A stretch of DNA of 11,114 nt, from contig CAMLKY010000030.1 of assembly GCA_946480545.1 (NCBI GenBank), positions 1 through 11,114 on the forward strand. Direction: 5' to 3'. Source of the DNA: an uncultured Acidobacteriota bacterium (GTDB lineage: Bacteria > Acidobacteriota > Blastocatellia > Pyrinomonadales > Pyrinomonadaceae). Position 1 is the first letter of the stretch. The number at the start of each line of letters is the position of its first letter. Shown piece after piece: positions 7,444-11,114 of the stretch. A program made the translations under genes and the position numbers. Under the pieces are notes generated by a model. The model saw only the letters and a list, made by a program, of their open reading frames with translations. It was not told where the DNA came from and ran no database searches.

Positions 7444-8192
7444 CTCTTACGGGCGATCGTGAGGTGATTGAACGACATGTGATTCGATGGAATAACGATC
7501 TCGAATATCCTTCCGATCACATTTACCACAAAGCATAGCAGCAACAAGACCGGACGTAGCACGAGGCCTATTGGGTACAGCCACTTGGTCCACATAAAAC
7601 CTATCTCGTACCAGTACATATTGAACATCACGGCCAGCGTGACGCCAGTCCCGGAAAGCGGCTCGACGGTGTCAACCGTTAATCCGTGCCGCTCCATCAT
7701 CGTCTTCAACCCGTCCGGGGAATACCGAAAGAAATCGTACGAATCGTGGATCGGGTAAAAGAATGGCGCGGTAGCGATAACCGTCCCGCCGGGGCGGAGA
7801 ACTCGCGCGAACTCGGACACCGCCCGCTCCGGATCTGGCAGGTGTTCCATTACCTCCGTGCAAAGTATCGTATCTACGGACGAGTCCGCGATCGGCAGAT
7901 ATCCGGCGTCGCCGCAGAAGTCTGCGAGGTTCCCGCGATAACCACTCCCGGGCGAATATTCCAGCCCAAGGTATCGCTCGACGTGCGGCTGAAACAGTTT
8001 CTGATAGGGCTTCCGACCGCACCCAACGTCGAGTAGCGTTCCGTGCGCTAACGATGCCGATTTCGCGATCGCTCTGTCGAGACGCACCCGGCTCCAAAAT
8101 CCGGGGTGGAACGGAGTCTGTGCCAGATAATCATCCGTCCATTCAATATCCCTGGCATGGAATCTTGTGATCGCCGAATTCACTTCACTCAT
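7440..8192 (-). CDS. Class I SAM-dependent methyltransferase (Methyltransf_11 type) with hydrophobic C-terminus
   Basis: A 250-residue protein. The SAM motif I is LLDVGCGRKPY (53-63), with YLGLEYSPGSGY (74-85) ending strand 2, DTILCTEVMEHLPDPERAV (107-125) as motif II/post-II, and RVLRPGGTVIATAPFFYP (130-147) as motif III. FFRYSPDGL (154-162) is common in methyltransferases of polysaccharide loci. Residues 183-235 are strongly hydrophobic, with about two possible membrane segments, so the enzyme may sit at the inner membrane close to lipid-linked substrate. The longest frame begins at a TTG at 8198, two codons earlier; the ATG at 8192, nine bases after the acyltransferase stop, is the better start. 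Its stop overlaps the next gene by ATGA. The target could be a sugar hydroxyl, a carboxyl, or the lipid carrier; sequence does not decide. Confidence 0.88.
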   Translation of the reverse strand: MSEVNSAITRFHARDIEWTDDYLAQTPFHPGFWSRVRLDRAIAKSASLAHGTLLDVGCGRKPYQKLFQPHVERYLGLEYSPGSGYRGNLADFCGDAGYLPIADSSVDTILCTEVMEHLPDPERAVSEFARVLRPGGTVIATAPFFYPIHDSYDFFRYSPDGLKTMMERHGLTVDTVEPLSGTGVTLAVMFNMYWYEIGFMWTKWLYPIGLVLRPVLLLLCFVVNVIGRIFEIVIPSNHMSFNHLTIARKR

Positions 8193-8201
8193 AACCAACG
8201 C

Positions 8202-9332
8202 TCAATCCGTTCGCGACGCTCTAGAGTGTACAACGCTGAACCGGTCCTTCATTCGAAGAAAGTACTTCTCGAAATATTCATACGACAAATACGCGATCAG
8301 AACCGTGAACCCCAACGCGAGAAGATATACGAGAACATATTTGACGGGCACCGGAAGATCAACAACGAATATCTTCGCCAGAATCACCAGCACCATCGGG
8401 TGCCATACATAGAGGCCGTAGGATATCTTGCCAAGAAAATCGAAAGCGGGGGTCTCTAGATTTATTAGCCGGTTCGTCCGCGTAACCTGCCCGATGATGA
8501 TCACGACCGTTATTACACAGAAAATCTCCTGATCGAGAACGGATGCGATATGAAACAGGTTCAGACCAACCAGCAGCACGGCCACCCAGGACAACACTTG
8601 CGCGACTATGCTGGAAGTTAATCTCAAGAAAAGCGAGTTACCCGAATGGAAATACCATGCACCGAGCGCGCCGATCAGCATGCACTGGAATCTTGTTACG
8701 TGGACGAAATTGTACGGCAGGAGTCCCCACCCTAGATCGACATAGCGGAACACGAGCTTCAGGCCGATCAGGACGACGATCAGAGCGATCAGGACAAAAT
8801 GAAGTCTATCGGCCCACCGGACCAGCCAGGGATAAACCAGGTAATATTGCTCCTCGACACCCAGCGACCAGTAGTGCCCGATCAGGTAGATCTCGGCACC
8901 GAAAACGAAGGGAACGTTTGGCGCGAGGAAGATGTAGAACAACAGCCATCCGGGTGCGAGGTCGAGCGAGAAGAAATAGATCAGGACGACGCTGATCGCT
9001 AGGTACACGTAGTACAGGGGGTGAATTCTCAGCACGCGCCTTATGTAGAAGCTCTTAACATCGATCGCGTGCTTACTCTTTTCCAGGAGCAGAAGGTAAG
9101 TGATAAGAAACCCACTGAGTGCGAAAAACATGCTCACACCAAAACCGGCGAGGTCTGTGCCCCGCGGCGAGCCGTCGGCGGTACTTCCGAAGAGAAACGA
9201 ATCAAGGCCGAACAACTTCAGAAGCAGCGTTGTGTGAGAAAGGATGACGGCGATCGCGGCGATCGCCCTGATTCCGTTTAGACCCGGAAGGTGTACTGGG
9301 GAGCTGCGTTGTAGGTTGGAGTCGTTGGACAA
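8202..9332 (-). CDS. Acyltransferase 3 family membrane protein (OafA/YrhL-like)
   Basis: A 376-residue polytopic inner-membrane acyltransferase with about ten hydrophobic segments, normal length for the AT3 domain without an SGNH extension. These proteins pass an acyl group, usually acetyl, across the membrane to a glycan or lipid. The family landmarks are present: LNGIRAIAAIAVILSH (18-33) with the essential His33, MFFALSGFLITYLL (68-81), FYIRRVLRIHPLYY (95-108) with the RxxR-type arginines, HYWSLGVEEQYYLVYP (153-168), and GKISYGLYVWHPM (301-313). The only available start is a TTG at 9332; upstream the same frame soon meets the stop of the preceding epimerase gene, and the first downstream Met (residue 68) is too late. 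No Shine-Dalgarno sequence is visible, so translation is probably weak or coupled. Likely role: O-acylation of the repeat unit on the periplasmic side. Confidence 0.92.
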   Translation of the reverse strand: MSNDSNLQRSSPVHLPGLNGIRAIAAIAVILSHTTLLLKLFGLDSFLFGSTADGSPRGTDLAGFGVSMFFALSGFLITYLLLLEKSKHAIDVKSFYIRRVLRIHPLYYVYLAISVVLIYFFSLDLAPGWLLFYIFLAPNVPFVFGAEIYLIGHYWSLGVEEQYYLVYPWLVRWADRLHFVLIALIVVLIGLKLVFRYVDLGWGLLPYNFVHVTRFQCMLIGALGAWYFHSGNSLFLRLTSSIVAQVLSWVAVLLVGLNLFHIASVLDQEIFCVITVVIIIGQVTRTNRLINLETPAFDFLGKISYGLYVWHPMVLVILAKIFVVDLPVPVKYVLVYLLALGFTVLIAYLSYEYFEKYFLRMKDRFSVVHSRASRTD

Positions 9333-9362
9333 GATGGTTGAGGCGGCTAATGTAGCCGGTAC

Positions 9363-10265
9363 TTACGAACTCTTTTTTCGCTCAGACGCAACCCATTCGG
9401 TGGTCTGCCTTATGCCTGTCTTGATATCCACGGCTGGTGACCAATCATAGGCTCGTGTGAACTTTGTGTTGTCCAACTGCACGTTTTGCACGTCGAAACT
9501 GTACGCTCGTTTCTCACCGATCTCGATGCCGTAACCGAACAGCTCTTCAAACAATGAGATCATCGCCCGGATGGATATCGACTCACCGTAGGAAACGTTG
9601 AAAATATCGTTCGAAGGTTCCGCAGCAGCGACAACCGCCAGCGCCCTGGCAGCATCATCCACATACAAATAATCCTTCGCCGCTGACCCATCACCCCAGA
9701 CCTCGAATTTCTCACGCAATGTGAACGCACGTGCGAGGAAATACACGACTCCTTGCGGGCGGTTATCTTTCTGGCCGACCCCGTACACGTTCGAAAATCG
9801 GAGAATGTCGTACTTCAGCCCATGATTGTGTTGAAACACCTTCATGTAATTCTCGATCGCGTACTTGGATACGCCGTACGCGGATATCGGTTCCGGCAAC
9901 GTTTGCTCGGATATCGGACCTTCCTGAACACCGTAAATACTTCCGCCGGACGACACATACACGACTCGGATATTTCGCTTCGACAGGATGTCGAATAGCC
10001 GGATCGCGGTGAGTATGTTCTCCTCGGCATCTCGCCTGATGTCCTGCATCGACGAGTAAGGAACCGAGCTGTGTGCAAAATAGAATGCTGTGGTGACTCC
10101 GTCAAACAGAGGACTGTCGACAGTTAGATCCGCGAGCTCCCCGCGGATAAGAGTCGGAGGGTCGTGATCGCAATCCCTCGAGATAGTGCGGTGAGGAATA
10201 TTCCGCTCGTTCAAGAGAGACGAAAAAGCATTTGCGATGAACCCGCTTCCGAGAAAAAGTATCAT
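9363..10265 (-). CDS. NAD(P)-dependent epimerase/dehydratase, extended SDR
   Basis: A 300-residue extended SDR enzyme, probably acting on a nucleotide sugar. It opens with MILFLGSGFIANAF (1-14), where the third Gly of the usual GxxGxxG is Ala11. The catalytic Ser lies in VYVSSGGSIYG (102-112) and YxxxK is Y130/K134. LRFSNVYGVGQ (155-165), WGDGSAAKDYLYVDD (190-204) and FNVSYGESISI (222-232) are typical of GalE/RmlB-like enzymes. All catalytic residues are present, so it should be active as a 4-epimerase, reductase or dehydratase; the sequence does not distinguish these. The frame stretches 27 codons further to 10346, but that extension is Arg-rich, lies before the Rossmann strand and overlaps the upstream gene by 68 bp. 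The ATG at 10265, 13 bases after that gene's stop, is clearly preferable. Together with the epimerase at 1115-2239 it gives the locus two sugar-modifying SDRs. Confidence 0.88.
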   Translation of the reverse strand: MILFLGSGFIANAFSSLLNERNIPHRTISRDCDHDPPTLIRGELADLTVDSPLFDGVTTAFYFAHSSVPYSSMQDIRRDAEENILTAIRLFDILSKRNIRVVYVSSGGSIYGVQEGPISEQTLPEPISAYGVSKYAIENYMKVFQHNHGLKYDILRFSNVYGVGQKDNRPQGVVYFLARAFTLREKFEVWGDGSAAKDYLYVDDAARALAVVAAAEPSNDIFNVSYGESISIRAMISLFEELFGYGIEIGEKRAYSFDVQNVQLDNTKFTRAYDWSPAVDIKTGIRQTTEWVASERKKSS

Positions 10266-10278
10266 GCTGTTCGCCCGC

Positions 10279-11114
10279 TCAACCCTGAAGTACCGCGTTG
10301 ACCGCGTCTCTAAATTCCTCGATCCCTTTCTCCTCGCTGAATTCAAGCATTACTGCCTGTCCTTTCTCAGCCAACTTCATCCGATCGTCCGCCGAAAGCC
10401 GGAAGTACCAATCGATCCGAGCACTCACTATGTCGGGATCCATGGGGACGACCAGATTCTCATCGATCTTTTGCACGACCTCCTTAGTGCCCGTCAGATC
10501 TGACACCATCGTAGGCAGCCCGGCGCGGATAGCCTCGAGCGTCGCGATCGGAAAGGCATCGCCGTTTGTTATGTGGACGCACAGATCGGACCGGCTAAAA
10601 AATGCAGGCAGGTCCTTCTGACGGCCAACAAAATCGATGTTCGCGTCTACCGTGCCTGTAGCCTCACGTAAACCCCGAATGTAGCCGGCGTCCCAATCAC
10701 CGATCACGGTCAGATGAGCATCCGGATATTTTCCGGCGACAAGCTTGAAGGTCGCAAGCAGCGTTTCAATTCCTTTGTAATAGCCGCGCCATCCGGAAGG
10801 CCCATGAGCTACAAAGATAAGTTCATGTCCATCAAGGCGAGGTCTGTCACCGCCGACGGGCCGGTCACCTGAAATGATCTCATGCGCCGTGATCACGGCC
10901 GGACGACCTGGCTGTCCATCGAGCACGGCGTTGGCAAGCTCGGTCTGAAACTCAGACATGCAAAGGAGCGCGTCGTACTGGCGAAGCGTATAGGTCAACA
11001 GCTTCATCGTATTCGGCGGATAGTGCTTCGTCTTCATGAAGAACAGGCATTCGTCACCAAGTATGGCCGCGACCTTTTGATCGGAGCCGATCAACCGAAG
11101 CTTTTTCATGATCG
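10279..11114 (-). CDS. Glycosyltransferase family 4, 5' end outside the window
   Basis: The frame stays open to the right edge of the window. An ATG at 11109 would give 276 residues, but GT4 enzymes are usually 350-400 and the visible N-domain is only about 75 residues, so this Met is probably internal and the true start lies beyond 11114. Numbering from that Met, the end of the N-domain is YDALLCMSEFQTELA (45-59). The donor domain has LIFVAHGPSGWRGYYKG (97-113), LTVIGDWDAGYI (133-144), FVGRQKDLPAFFSRSDLCVH (160-179) and GDAFPIATLEAIRAGLP (183-199). The E-x7-E motif reads D184-x7-E192, as in the GT4 enzyme at 6298-7443. It is the first gene in the visible part of the operon. Cytoplasmic sugar transferase; donor and acceptor unknown. 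Confidence 0.87.
   Translation of the reverse strand, partial: IMKKLRLIGSDQKVAAILGDECLFFMKTKHYPPNTMKLLTYTLRQYDALLCMSEFQTELANAVLDGQPGRPAVITAHEIISGDRPVGGDRPRLDGHELIFVAHGPSGWRGYYKGIETLLATFKLVAGKYPDAHLTVIGDWDAGYIRGLREATGTVDANIDFVGRQKDLPAFFSRSDLCVHITNGDAFPIATLEAIRAGLPTMVSDLTGTKEVVQKIDENLVVPMDPDIVSARIDWYFRLSADDRMKLAEKGQAVMLEFSEEKGIEEFRDAVNAVLQG

Noticed and set aside
8543..8995. Plus-strand open frame of 150 codons opposite the acyltransferase-3 gene
   Set aside because: The translation is Arg-rich shadow sequence with no motifs, while the minus strand encodes all AT3 landmarks.
9250..9266. Two GCGATCGC octamers (HIP1-like palindromes) one base apart
   Set aside because: They encode the alternating Ala-Ile residues of the first membrane segment of the acyltransferase; codon choice explains them, and they are not repeated densely elsewhere in the window.
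10266..10346. 27-codon N-terminal extension of the second SDR
   Set aside because: It is Arg-rich, precedes the Rossmann strand that starts at the ATG at 10265, and overlaps the upstream gene by 68 bp.

Overview
This is an 11.1 kb piece of a bacterial surface-polysaccharide locus (exopolysaccharide, capsule or O-antigen type). Twelve genes lie head to tail, all on the minus strand, so transcription runs from high to low coordinates. Ten are complete. The first gene (10279-11114) and the last (1-388) run off the window edges. Junctions are tight: overlaps of 1, 4 and 11 bp, most gaps of 0-30 bp, and one longer gap of 78 bp (5481-5558). This is the architecture of one polycistronic operon whose main promoter lies beyond position 11114. 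I see no tRNA, rRNA, CRISPR array, insertion sequence or convincing terminator. The long plus-strand reading frames are shadows of the minus-strand genes.

Layout in transcription order: a GT4 glycosyltransferase missing its 5' end (10279-11114); an NAD-dependent sugar epimerase/dehydratase (9363-10265); a polytopic acyltransferase-3 (8202-9332); a class I methyltransferase with a hydrophobic C-terminus (7440-8192); a second GT4 enzyme (6298-7443); a TylF/MycF-like sugar O-methyltransferase (5559-6293); a GT2 glycosyltransferase (4578-5480); two more GT4-like enzymes (3340-4572 and 2239-3336); a zinc-ribbon-containing SDR resembling dTDP-L-rhamnose 4-epimerases (1115-2239); a left-handed beta-helix acyltransferase (378-1097); and the N-terminus of a polytopic membrane protein (1-388).

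A likely joint role: the two SDR enzymes make or adjust nucleotide sugars, the five glycosyltransferases add residues one by one to a lipid-linked repeat unit on the cytoplasmic face, and two methyltransferases and two acyltransferases decorate it. The partial membrane protein could be a polymerase or GT-C-type transferase. No flippase, initiating phosphoglycosyl transferase, chain-length regulator or export protein is visible, so these must lie outside. The high share of decorating enzymes (four of twelve) suggests a methylated and acylated glycan.

The organism is a bacterium with moderately high GC (mid-50s percent by eye). Several starts look like TTG or GTG in the longest reading frames, but in-frame ATG codons at gene junctions are usually better. 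Shine-Dalgarno sequences are weak, suggesting translational coupling. The mix of gene families resembles glycan loci of soil bacteria such as Acidobacteriota, but that is a low-confidence guess. I found no clearly new biological system. The most distinctive points are the zinc-ribbon epimerase, the membrane-tailed methyltransferase, the acceptor-unknown set of GT4 enzymes with variant donor motifs, and the uncharacterised membrane protein at the left edge.
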